Source of the DNA: Ascaphus truei
Taxonomy: Eukaryota > Chordata > Amphibia > Anura > Ascaphidae
NCBI GenBank assembly: GCA_036426205.1
Contig: CM071570.1
Span: 72,060,728 to 72,124,727 of the forward strand
DNA: 64,000 bases
Direction: 5' to 3'
A model generated the notes under the pieces. It saw only the letters and a list, made by a program, of their open reading frames with translations. It was not told the origin of the DNA and made no database searches. Shown in pieces: positions 47,831 to 57,542 of the stretch (the first letter of the stretch is position 1; every line of letters starts with the position of its first letter). Made by a program: the position numbers and the translations under genes.

Positions 47831-48127
47831 ACAGCTTGTGATACTGCTAGAGTTGCGAAAACTATTAGGCAGTGATTGGAGTGGCTGATAAAAGGAATGG
47901 TTTTGTGTCTGATTTAAAAACATTGTAAGTTATTTTTTACACTGTAAGGTGGAGAGTTGTGTCGTAGCATCATTGTTGTATAGAGCCAGGGCTGGTCAAC
48001 CTGACTGGGAGTTGGAGCCAGAATTTACCAGTGTAATGTCAAAGGCACACAATAAATTCAAATTAATACCTGTATAACCTGACACAGGGCATAGCCTGCC
48101 CATCTCAGTGTGTAGTGCAGTCAGGCT

Positions 48128-48244
48128 TATTTTTTTGATCAAATGTTTTACCAGGAAGTAATACATTGAAAGTTACCTCCTAGTTTTCAAGTATGTCCTG
48201 GGCATAGAGTTATGATAACAATACATGAACAGGGTATACATTAT
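48128..48244 (-). mobile_element. L2-like LINE 3' end, split by the LTR element
   Basis: On the minus strand GCCCAGGACATACTTGAAAA and CAATGTATTACTTCCTGGTA are the frog LINE 3' tail. The upstream part of the same copy is at 52360-52850. Confidence 0.7.
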
Positions 48245-48444
48245 ATAGCCATGCATAATAATGGTATACTACTTTCCTCTCTGTTGGCAGTAAATCCTGA
48301 TAAGTACAGGTATGCCAGCAGTAGTTATGGAGGTTTTCCCTTACACCCTGGTGAGGTGCCCTATGTATGGAGGGGAGTGGCTGTATGCTCTGAGTCTCTG
48401 GATAGTGACATCAGGGATGCGCCTGCCTCCTGAAGTATATAAGG

Positions 48445-48867
48445 TTGGAGGATCCGGTGGAGTCCGACGAGCCCCTGTCATGGGTGTTACCGGGAAGGGC
48501 TGGGCAAACTAAATTGACCCGGGCCTGCCGAGCTGAACGAGCCATTATGGCGAAGTATAAGCGGTCTCATGGGCTTGAGTACCCTTATGTTCCCGAAACT
48601 CTGATGCGCGAAATAGAGGATAATCGAGAGAGGTGGCTCCGTAATGACATTGAATACTACATTGTCAATAAGGGAAGGGCTATTAAGGGAGTTCAGGCTG
48701 AGCAGAGGGTTTCCCAACTAATGAGGGTTTGGAAAATCGGGCGCAGCATTTACATGCACAAAGCGGTGTACTGTAATGAGCGAGGTCTGCCTCGAGAGTA
48801 TAGCGTGACAGTCACCGATGCTGCGGGACGGGAGGTGAAGAAACCAGACCCTCGACACTATTATTAG
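48445..48867 (+). CDS. novel LTR-element protein, C-terminal part (copy 2)
   Basis: The frame enters directly from LTR sequence (TTG at 48445; no real start). It encodes SWVLPGRAGQTKLTRA, YPYVPETLMREIEDNRERWL, a helical VSQLMRVWKI stretch and ends GREVKKPDPRHYY. Copy 1 has FWVLPGK, a frame-shifted FPYVPEPIMQEIED-like stretch and the same last 13 residues. This is the 3' third of the protein whose N-terminal part lies at 50081-52335. Confidence 0.75.
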   Translation: MEDPVESDEPLSWVLPGRAGQTKLTRACRAERAIMAKYKRSHGLEYPYVPETLMREIEDNRERWLRNDIEYYIVNKGRAIKGVQAEQRVSQLMRVWKIGRSIYMHKAVYCNERGLPREYSVTVTDAAGREVKKPDPRHYY

Positions 48868-49056
48868 GTCCCGAAGAAGAGTGGTCTGATATTTTCTTTA
48901 ACGCCCCTGCTGGTCAGTGAGCGTGATGTTCTGACATTATTATGAAAATATGGTAATGTTTGACGCTTAATTTGTGTGTTCTTTTACAGTGTTTCCTAGC
49001 GTAAGGTACACCAAATTTAGGCCCCAGCCGGGACGATGGGGATTCACCAGGGGGAG

Positions 49057-49583
49057 TATATAGCCATGCATAATAATGGTATACTACTTTCCTCTCTGTT
49101 GGCAGTAAGTCCTGATAAGTACGGGTATGCCAGCAGTAGTTATGGAGGTTTTCCCTCACACCCTGGTGAGGTGCCCTGTGTATGGAGGGGAGTGGCTGTA
49201 TGCTCTGAGTCCCTGGATAGTGACATCAGGGATGCGCCTGCCTCCTGAAGTATATAAGGCACAACACAGTTAGTTAGTGGGTGTTCCAGCAGTTATGTGA
49301 AGTAGCTGGTAACTTGTATTTTCCTGCATAAGGGATTGTAGGAACACTTTGTGACCCTAGTTCAGTAACTAGCGGTCCAGGTTGACCAATCAAGCCTGTC
49401 TAAGCCACTCTGTGTCCAGGGACCTGGCATAGAGAGGGTCTTCCTAGGAGAAGAGGGAACTCCACTTCAATACGGGAGGGCGTACCTGGCAAAGGGACAG
49501 CATGAGGAGATGTGCGGCTAGAGCCGGCAGCTGCTTGGAGTACCCGGGCCAATGTGAGATTGGGGGGGGGGAAACCCGTTACA
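49057..49583 (+). repeat. complete LTR of copy 2
   Basis: It follows the purine tract CCAGGGGGAG and ends ACCCGTTACA. A TATA box (GTATATAAGG) is at about 49250-49259. Its first 203 bp are repeated at 48242-48444, and its last 24 bp at 52336-52359. Confidence 0.85.
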
Positions 49584-49585
49584 AT

Positions 49586-49603
49586 TGGAGGCGCTGCTGA
49601 GAT
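49586..49603 (+). promoter_or_regulatory. tRNA primer-binding site of copy 2
   Basis: TGGAGGCGCTGCTGAGAT begins 2 bp after the LTR and is identical to the site of copy 1, although the two LTRs are not alike. Confidence 0.85.
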
Positions 49604-50080
49604 ATATATACCTGTCAACAGGACAGGCTTTTGCTAGGCACACGCTAGGAAACAGGGAAAGTGTATGCTGCCACTTTGTGCTGTGTTGTGCCGCAGGGAC
49701 AACCTGGGAACCTGAGAGGAGTTAGTGGGTCTGGAGAGGGGCTATAGCTGTCCGAGTCACCTTGAGGTAGCGCTAGGGGTAGGATGCCTAAAGGGATAGC
49801 CTGTTAACGTGGTCAGGAATCCTGGAGAGGGTCTGCACTAGGCTGACCAAGAGAGGTAGACGCCCAAGTACTGCATGGAAGCCCCAGAGTACTCTAGCCA
49901 TTCCAGATCACTTACCGAAGGGAGCACAGACTGGGAGGAAGGAGATACAGTAGACACTGAGAGAGTGAGCCTAGCCTGAGGTAGTGTAAACACGAGTCAG
50001 ATCTACGTTAGGTACATAAGGTGGTGCACAAGGCATGTTTATTGTACTGATGTGGTAGCTGCCCCGCAGAGCGGAGCTCC

Positions 50081-52335
50081 ATGTACAATAATCCAGTATA
50101 CAGTGATCGAGAAACAACCGTCAGAATGGAGGATCTGCAAAGAGCAGAAGGTCCAGGATGTCGGACTGAGGAAGAAGAACTAGCTACAGAAGAGACTTTT
50201 GTGAGCTTGTTATGGAATGGCGTGAAAGCTGTGGCTGCGCCGTGTTTGTCCTGTCTATGTTCTCGGGAAAGTACCCTCGAGACTAGTGAGGACGACAGCC
50301 TTGCGAGATGGGAGGAACGAAATGGACTTTGTTATACACCAATACACAAACAGCCAGACGCTACCTCAAATATGAAGAGAGACAGTACTAACCAAAATGG
50401 CGGTTCCCGCGTTCCCGGGCCACCGCGTGGGCCAGCTGCAGAAAGTCTTGCAGCTTTGCAGTTTGCTAATTGTTGGCCAGGATTGGCGGCAACGAGAAAA
50501 CTCCACCCTGCGGGGGAGTTTGGCGCGAAAGCTGGAGCCGCGCCCTCATGGACTATGACTCACTCTGCACCTGTGCTGGGTCAGCCTACAAGTTTACGAG
50601 ACATCCCCCTAGTTTCAACCAGGGGGAGTGGTTTGCAGTTCCGCCGGATGCCGATGGAGGAAGTAGGAGGAGGGGTTGCTCAACCAGCCCCTGCCCTTCA
50701 GTTGCGAAGAGCCATTGATCGATACAGACCTCTAAACAGAGTGCCTCCGTTGGTGACTATGGCTGAACATTCCGAGAAAGTGGACCAGAGTCCCTTGATC
50801 TCCATCCATCCCTATTCGGTTCCAGGAGGCTTCCTGATTATCCGCGTAGAGGGTGTGGAGACAGTGGTCTGTCTCTGCCTGCAGTGCAGACTGCCGGGTG
50901 GAGCTGTGGGCAGCGAGGCTCGATGCCCTCACTGTGGACTGCAGTATATGTGGCCCATGACAACGTTTGTGCCAGTACAAGCCGTGGGAGTGAAAGATTC
51001 TACCCCGATGTCGGCAGCGGAGCTTCCGGGTGCACTATGGAGGGAGAGTGCAGGTCCCGCGGAGCCGGAATCAGGCCGGGTTCTCAAGGCAGAGAAAAGC
51101 AGCCATCGGAGAGGTGACCGGAAAGGAGCTCATCGGCGGTCCCCTACTGGAATGCCCCGCCCGAACTGTAAGTTGGAGTCCTCGGACGAGGAGTGTGCCC
51201 GACTAGCTGATACCCAGGACTTGTTAACCGAGTACCATACCAGTGATACGCCTTGGCGAGATGCTATCCCGCGTGGTGTGGAGACACGGAGTCGAGTGTC
51301 TCCAGTACCGCGACAACCCAATCGCCGGAGTCCCACTGCCGTGGTGACTAGCGGGTCGGACGTTGGTCGATCCACCCCGACGCTGCGAAGCAGTAGGCCA
51401 GCCCAGTGCTTGTTGCAGACCCAGGGGGTGGAAGTCAAAGAAGAGCGGATCCAGGGCCAGGCTGGACCGCGTAGCAGACGGGCGTTGCCGGATGTCCTCG
51501 TGGAAGAAGAGGTCTCGATTGGGGACCCAACCCAAGATGGCGTCGCAGCACGTGCGTGTCCAGAGGCAGTTCCGGACGATCAGAGCGGCATCGAGTGGGA
51601 GATGATCGCGCCTCTGCGGTCGAGCAGTGGAAGTCGATCTCCTACGGACAGATGGAATGGGCGCTTGAGCCGGAGAGAGAGGAGCCCAGCTGCCAAAGAA
51701 AAGAACAGACTTTGTGGCGGAAGCGAGTCAGGTATTGCGGAGGAGCAGGTCGTAACCCTGCCGATACCTACTGTCCGGCCCCATCCCCCAACCCTGTCCA
51801 CTCCCAGAGCTAGTCCCAAGACCCTAGTTAAATCCCCTGTCCCTGTCATGTGTTCATTCGGGTCTACGTCTAGCCTGGGGATGTCAGGTGATTCCCGGGG
51901 TCCTACCGAGGATCGGACTGAAAGCCTGGACTGGGGAACTTCGGATGATGGATCGGAGGGTGGAGGGAGGATTTCCCGACAAGGGTCGGTACCCAGTGAT
52001 GGTACTAGTGTAGTGAGTACTACGGGTAGACACGGATCACAGCCTCGGGGAAAGGTTACGCCATCTGAGGGTACTTCAGGGGTATCATCGGGCGGGCCTG
52101 AAGAGGAAGAGCCACTAGAATCCAACTCAGAGGAGGTATGGGAAACTAGATGGTGGGCACCACTATATGAGGGGTATGTCGCCTGGATAGACCGCACCCG
52201 TTTCATTTTAGAAAGGGATGGGATAGTGGACCATTGGTGGGCTCCCGGGGAGTTCAGTGATGAGGCATACCTCAGAGAGTTGAGAGTGAGGTGGAACCGA
52301 ATTAAAGGGGGTTTTATTAAACCCAAGGGTTCCGA
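50081..52335 (+). CDS. novel LTR-element protein, N-terminal part (copy 2)
   Basis: An uninterrupted frame of about 751 codons from ATG 50081; the nominal stop at 52388 lies beyond the join with LTR sequence at about 52336. The N-terminus is acidic with a Cys-rich CLSCLCS patch near residue 60. A central module (about residues 240-300) reads PYSVPGGFLIIRVEGVETVV then CLCLQC, CPHCG and QYMWPM, a zinc-ribbon-like CxCxxC-x(13)-CxxC. Long Ser/Pro/Arg linkers follow. The C-terminal module has WWAPLYEGYVAWIDRTRFIL and VDHWWAPGEFS. All modules are conserved in copy 1. No retroviral enzyme motif is visible. I do not recognise the family. Confidence 0.75.
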
Positions 52336-52359
52336 AGGGGGGGGGGAAAACCCGTTACA

Positions 52360-52850
52360 ATTATATACAAGACATTGCATGCACAGTTAGAGATAATATA
52401 TATTATAGGCTATGTAACAGTTACAGACCAGATTAAAATGTGAAACAGCTTTAGTTTTGAAAGAACTTAGACTGGTTGTGGCTGTGAGAGTCTCTGGTAG
52501 ATTGTTCCAGTTTTGGGGTGCACGGTAAGAGGAGGAGGAGCGGCCGGATACTTTGCTGAACCTTGGGACCATGAACAGTCTTTTAGAATCTGATCTCGGA
52601 TGATAAGTGCTGCATGCGGTAGGGGTGAGGAGCTTGTTCAGATAGATGGGTAACTTGCCCAGAAAGTATTTGAAGGCAAGACAGGAAAGGTGAACTTTGC
52701 GCCTTGACACAAGTGATGACCAATCTAGTTCTTTGAGCATTTCGCAGTGATGTGAGTGGTAGTTGCATTGGAGAACAAAACGGCATATTGATTTGTAGAA
52801 GGTATTAAGTTTGCTAAGGTGGTTTTGGGGTGCCGAGCCATATACTACTG
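52360..52850 (-). mobile_element. L2-like LINE, ORF2 C-terminus
   Basis: The minus frame holds YKSICRFVLQCNYHSHHCEM and LKELDWSSLVSRRKVHLSCL, then MVPRFSKVSG and APQNWNNLPETLTATTSLSS, matching the C-terminal region of L2/Rex-type reverse transcriptases. Its 3' UTR is interrupted by copy 2 and resumes at 48244-48128. Confidence 0.8.
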
Positions 52851-53010
52851 TATGTCCCCATAGGTTATGCTCTGTGTCAGTGTGTAGTGCAGTCAGGTTA
52901 TGATCTGTGTCGAATACCGTCAGATTATGCTCTGTGTCAGTGTGTAGTGCGGAGTATAGCCTGACGGCACTATACACTGATGCAGAGTATGTTTCCAGCA
53001 GTACTATACA
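52851..53010. repeat. tandem repeat around CAGTGTGTAGTGCAGTCAGG
   Basis: Units of about 30-60 bp with TTATGCTCTGTGTCAGTGTG recur here, and one related unit is at 48098-48125 beyond the LINE, so the LINE inserted into this array. Confidence 0.65.
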
Positions 53011-53146
53011 CTGACACAGAGTCCAAGTGGGAGGGTGGGGGAGAGAGGGTGACACATGGGCAGGGGGGTAGTGGGGGACAAGGGGGAGACAGGGAGAGTT
53101 GGTGTGATGGGGGAAGCAGAAGGAGTGACAGAGGGACAGTTGGAGG

Positions 53147-53528
53147 CAAAGTCGGCCTTATGGCGATGCGGTCACCTTGGGCCCCGTGCCTTCAGGGGCT
53201 CTGTACTCTCTCCTGCCGGCACTGGGATCCAACATCCGCCCGATCGGAGGAGAGAGCGCGGAGCCCCTGGACAGGACCGCTTCTCACCTCGAGGTGAAGT
53301 GTGTGTGTGTGTTTTTATTTTAATGGGGGGTCCTTGTCTTCTCCTGAGCAGTCCTCCTCCTGTAACATTGCGTTGCTATAGTGACTGACGTTTTATGACA
53401 ATCCGTTGCCATGACAATATGCCGACGTGATGTCATGACGCTGCCGGAGGAGAGCCGCTCTTAACTTTTTTACAGGAGGGGCCCCGCTGCCAGCGTGCCG
53501 TCTTGGGCACTGCTAAGGCCGGCCCTGG
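53147..53528. mobile_element. MITE with GGCCTTA/TAAGGCC ends
   Basis: CAAAGTCGGCCTTATGG at the left faces GCTAAGGCCGGCCCTGG at the right as inverted repeats. Flanks GTTGGAGG and CTTGGAGG suggest an 8-bp hAT-like duplication with one mismatch. The interior has GTTGCTATAGTGACTGACG and GTTGCCATGACAATATG. Confidence 0.55.
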
Positions 53529-53529
53529 C

Positions 53530-53830
53530 TTGGAGGACGGGGGGAAGGCAGTTGGATTGACAAGGGGGGGCAGTTGGCGTGACAAGGGGGGGCAGTTGGC
53601 ATGACAAGGGGGGGCAGCTGGAGTGATAGGGGGCTGCTGGAATGATAGGGGGGCTGCTGGAGTGATAGGGAGGGGCAGCTGGAGTGATAGGGGGGCATTT
53701 GGAGTGATGGGGTAGTTGGTACAAGTGAGTGACGGGAGCAGGGGGGGGCAGTGGTGGACAAGAGGGTGATAGGGGAAGTAGGGGTGACAGGAGGGTAAGG
53801 GAAGCAGAGGGGGAAAAGGGGGCAGTGGTG
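53530..53830. repeat. G-rich minisatellite
   Basis: Units of about 21-25 bp such as GGGGGCAGTTGGCGTGACAA and GGGGGCTGCTGGAGTGATAG recur about ten times. Minus-strand frames rich in Pro/Ser are artefacts. Confidence 0.8.
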
Positions 53831-53879
53831 TTGTTGGCCCTACCTGGCTTTCCCGTCTCCACAGCCAGCACCACTTGGA

Positions 53880-55005
53880 GCAGTCAGAGGTTATATTCAC
53901 TTAGGGTTGCCAGGTGGCTTCTCCAAAAATACTCGCCACAATGGTGAAAGGTGTGACGCGTTCAAGACACACATATACACCCCCCTCTATGCTCCATGTT
54001 CTTTCCTCGTCTCCTTGGCCCCACCTCCAGGCTTCTGACACCTCCTCCTGATTGGTTGCTGCTGGGTAATGCAGCCAATCAGGATGGAGGAAGCTGCCCA
54101 GCCCTATAGCCACAGCCCTGATCTCTAGCAACAGCCCTGCTCTCTCCCTGCTCAGGGAAATCCTGCGGCCCCTCATACCGGTCAGGTCACTAAGTCCACA
54201 GAGGTAATACCGGACACATGCATGTCCAGCATTACCTCCAGGGTTGCCAGCACTCCGGGTTTTACCCGGAGACTACGGGTTTCGGCCACGTATCTCCGGG
54301 CTACGGGTTTACCTAGTATACCTCTGGGTCTTGGCAACCTTGGGCGAGTGGTGGCGGCGGCAACGTCTCCCAGCATCTCCCCCTGCAAATACTGGCAATA
54401 TGGCTGCGTGGCGTCAAATGGCGCCATGTTGCTATGCCAATGGGGACGCCACGTGATGTAACAGCATCACGTGACACTCGTTGCTATGACAACGATATGC
54501 TACGTGATGTCACAACGTCATGCGGGGCCACGTTGTCATGGCAACCTGACGCCGCATGACATCACGTAGCGTCCCATTGTCATGGCAATTCCGCGTCATT
54601 TGAAACCAAACCATCACTTTTCTTCCGTCGTCCCTTTTTTGTCTTTCCTAGTCATTTTTCTTATCAGAAACCTGCAGAGCCCCCAGCTGTTCTTTAGCAG
54701 TAGTAATATTGTGTGGCATTGTCCAATTATACATGGTCATAAACGAGTGTTTCTATTGGTCGTGTCTTGGTACATGACTCTCCAGTCATTCTCGCACTAA
54801 AATACTGGTCACTGTTGCCATTCTGACAGATAACAGTAGTACACTCTTCTGCAGCATTAGGCCTTTAGCACCATTATTGATTGATTCTGTTTGCTTTGCT
54901 GTGTTGACTTTTGAAGACACAAACAAGTGTCCATTTTCATGTTCTTTTCCGCAGCAGCTGGTATCCGGTCAATATGGTATGAATACTAGTGCCACTATTT
55001 ACATA
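53880..55005. other. intergenic sequence with MITE-like palindromic CpG patch
   Basis: GGTTGCCAG occurs at about 53905 and 54242. At 54420-54600 repeated ACGTGATGT, TGTCATGGCAAC and GTTGCTATGACAAC blocks resemble the interior of the hAT MITEs. No gene was seen. Confidence 0.45.
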
Positions 55006-55415
55006 TTAAAGCAGCAGAACAGGCTGCATTGTGGTTTTTTTAATTATTCTTTTTTAAAATGACAGGATTGAAGCAGGGAGTCTCCCCAATTGAGCTGTTC
55101 AGCTCCGGTGACAAACTGCTTCCAGAGATACTTACTTCCGTAGGGGGGCTGCCGGTATCTATGCAAGTAGGGAACTGTGTGCCTAACATAATGGCGGCTT
55201 TAAATGTCCCATGTCGGGTGTGCTAATAGAAAGCCATGACGTCATCCGTTGCGACTTCCTATTGGCCGGCGTGACAGAAACACTTACACTTCACAGAGAT
55301 ACCAGCACCACTATGGAGGTAAGTATTTTTGGAAGCTGGGGGTCCCCAGAGTTGAAATGAACGTGGTTCAGCTACGGAGACCCCCTGCTTCAGTATTGTA
55401 ATTCTGCTGCTTTAA
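55006..55415. mobile_element. TTAA-bounded MITE, second copy
   Basis: TTAAAGCAGCAGAACAGGCT at the left and AATTCTGCTGCTTTAA at the right are inverted repeats including TTAA. The body parallels 46625-47093 (TCCAGAGATACTTAC, CATGACGTCATCCGTTGC). Confidence 0.8.
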
Positions 55416-56168
55416 CTTCATAGCACAGTGCTAGTGGTACTGTTAGTACATGTAAGCCAATAGATCTACCTCTTGTTTTAGTATATGTTTCTGCTGTATT
55501 CCTGTTTTATTATTACCCACGCAGAATGGTGGCTACTGCTTTTAATGTAAGAATACTGATGTAGGTGGGTGAATATACGAGACAATTAAATGAATGTCCA
55601 ACTTTCTTCTCTGCCATGTGCTTTTTTCCTCCCTTCAAAATTATGCAATAATTTGATGAAGTCTTGCCAAGGTTAAATACATTTACATTTATTTGGAAGT
55701 GTAGTGGGAAAGAGCTTAAATCTCTTCATCTCTTTTGTTCATGAGGGCATCAAAACCACTTTGTCTGAAATGATTAGTTATAGTCCGTGTGTACATATTC
55801 AATGGAATTGTCATTTTTTTGCATACATTTAAAAGTAGAATCACATAATATAATTTCTAAATGACGTTTGTGATTCATTTTATCACAAATTATCCTTGCT
55901 GGTAAAAAAAATGTATTTTTTTCTTAAATCTAGTTATATGCTTATTACTAAGCAATGAATTTATTGTATCCAACGGCGCATTGTAAGGTGGAATGAATGG
56001 CCCTTCTCAATAAATGGGAAATTAAGTCATTCTGAAGGCATTTGGGATCATTTAGAAACATAGCGATAGCAATAGCTCAATATATTTGTGATATTTCAGT
56101 TTTCTAAACATTTATCTCTGTTTATTTTTCAGTTTTTGCTTCAAAAGCATTAGTTCATTTCGGAATGT
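55416..56168. other. intergenic AT-rich sequence
   Basis: I see no gene or recognised repeat here. Confidence 0.4.
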
Positions 56169-56557
56169 TGGCTTATCTTATTTTTTTTTGTTTTTTTTTA
56201 TTACTTAAATTTTTTATTGAGCATTTTTGTACATACAAAATAAGGTAAACAAAACATACAACATAGAAAAAAAAGGGGGGATACAGTAATGCAAATAAAC
56301 TGGTTGTGGAATCATAGAGAAGCGGGAGATCGGGGAGGGGGGGAAGGGGTAGCATTTGTACCAATATAGCACTGTACACAACAATTTAAATACCACATGT
56401 ATCACTCTGTTCAAAGTATTCTAGTCTATATATGGGGATATGCCTGCATGGCAGAACCAAGGAGCCCAAATCTCAGAGAATTGCAAGGTAGAGCCGTTCT
56501 GATTGGCTGAGCATTTTTCCATATAGACTATATGCCAAATTTTATTGTTTATTTGAT

Positions 56558-57528
56558 TTAAGGATGGGGGGCCGGTTGTTTCCAATTTTTGGCAATTGTA
56601 CACCGTGTAGCATTTAAAATTTGGGATATTACTCTAGCTTTTTTTTTGTTGGAGATATTAGCCATTGGTTTTCCTAGCAATATATATACTGGGTCGTGTG
56701 GGACAGAGATTTCTAGTATCTTGTGTATTAGGGTGAACACTTCTGTCCATGTTTGTTGGATTTTGGGACATGACCAGAATATGTGCAGTATATTCCCCAC
56801 TTCACCACAACCACGCCAGCACAGAGGGGAAACGCTTGGGAGAAAAGAGTGCAACCTGGCAGGTGTCATATACCATCTGAATATTAATTTGTAAATATTC
56901 TCCTTAAGCACAACGCATGATGAATTTTTGGAAGCAGCTTCCCAGATGTCTGTCCAGATATCGAGATCTATACAGACGTTAAGATCCTTTTCCCAGGATA
57001 CCATATAGTTATCGGGGGTTTGGTTGTTTTTGATAGAGGATAAACTGTGATATATTCTGGAGATAATGCCCTTTGTGTGGGGTTGGTATAGACACCAGTC
57101 CTCATACAAAGTTAAAGCATGGGATTGACTTGGTTTATAGATTGATTGGATATAATGCCTGACCTGGAGAAATCTGAAGAATTCGGAGGAGGGGATATCA
57201 TAGTTTGTTTGTAACGAAGCGAATGGGGGGACTTTCCCTTGGGTGAGGATATCCTTAACTCTTGTGAGTCCTTTTTGAACCCAGGTATGGGAGTGCGGGT
57301 TTCCTGTGTAGGAAGGAAGGGAGGGGTCCGAGAATAGGGGTTGCATAAGGGAAGGGGTACCGGTTAGTTGGAACTTGGTTTTGAGGGAATCCCAGAGATT
57401 ACAGGCAAAGGATATCACCGGGTTCTTGTAAATCTTGGGTGGTCTAGATTTTTTATTGAGCCAGAGAAGATTTTTTTTATTTTACATGGGGAACAAATCA
57501 AATCCTCTATCTCGACCCACCTCCTTTC
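56558..57528 (-). pseudogene. L1 ORF2 C-terminal part
   Basis: The minus frame (57418-56558, with an earlier piece up to the duplication at 57529) ends with SPLCWRGCGEVGNILHIFWS then CPKIQQTW, the Cys/His motif at the end of L1 ORF2. It is in its natural position after the RT. One frameshift lies near 57415. Confidence 0.8.
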
Positions 57529-57542
57529 GGTTGGGTTTGAAT

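Larger units (their letters stand above)
48242..52359 (+). mobile_element. circularly permuted pol-less LTR retrotransposon (copy 2)
   Basis: Order: first ~203 bp of the LTR (48242-48444), C-terminal part of the ORF (48445-48867), untranslated region and purine tract, complete LTR (49057-49583), primer-binding site, leader, N-terminal part of the ORF (50081-52335), last ~24 bp of an LTR (52336-52359). ATTAT lies at 48240-48244 and 52360-52364, inside one L2-like LINE. Aligned with copy 1, the two ORF parts abut without missing codons, so the element is permuted, not just deleted. Confidence 0.8.

Noticed and set aside
52851..53055. N-terminal part of the 222-aa minus ORF
   Set aside because: The HTDTEHNL-type repeats come from a tandem array; only the part after about 52850 is LINE protein.
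53433..53900. Pro-rich minus ORFs of 82-155 aa
   Set aside because: They follow the G-rich minisatellite and one MITE end.
56173..56414. Minus ORFs of 66-68 aa at the L1 3' end
   Set aside because: They are in the L1 3' UTR and T-rich tail.
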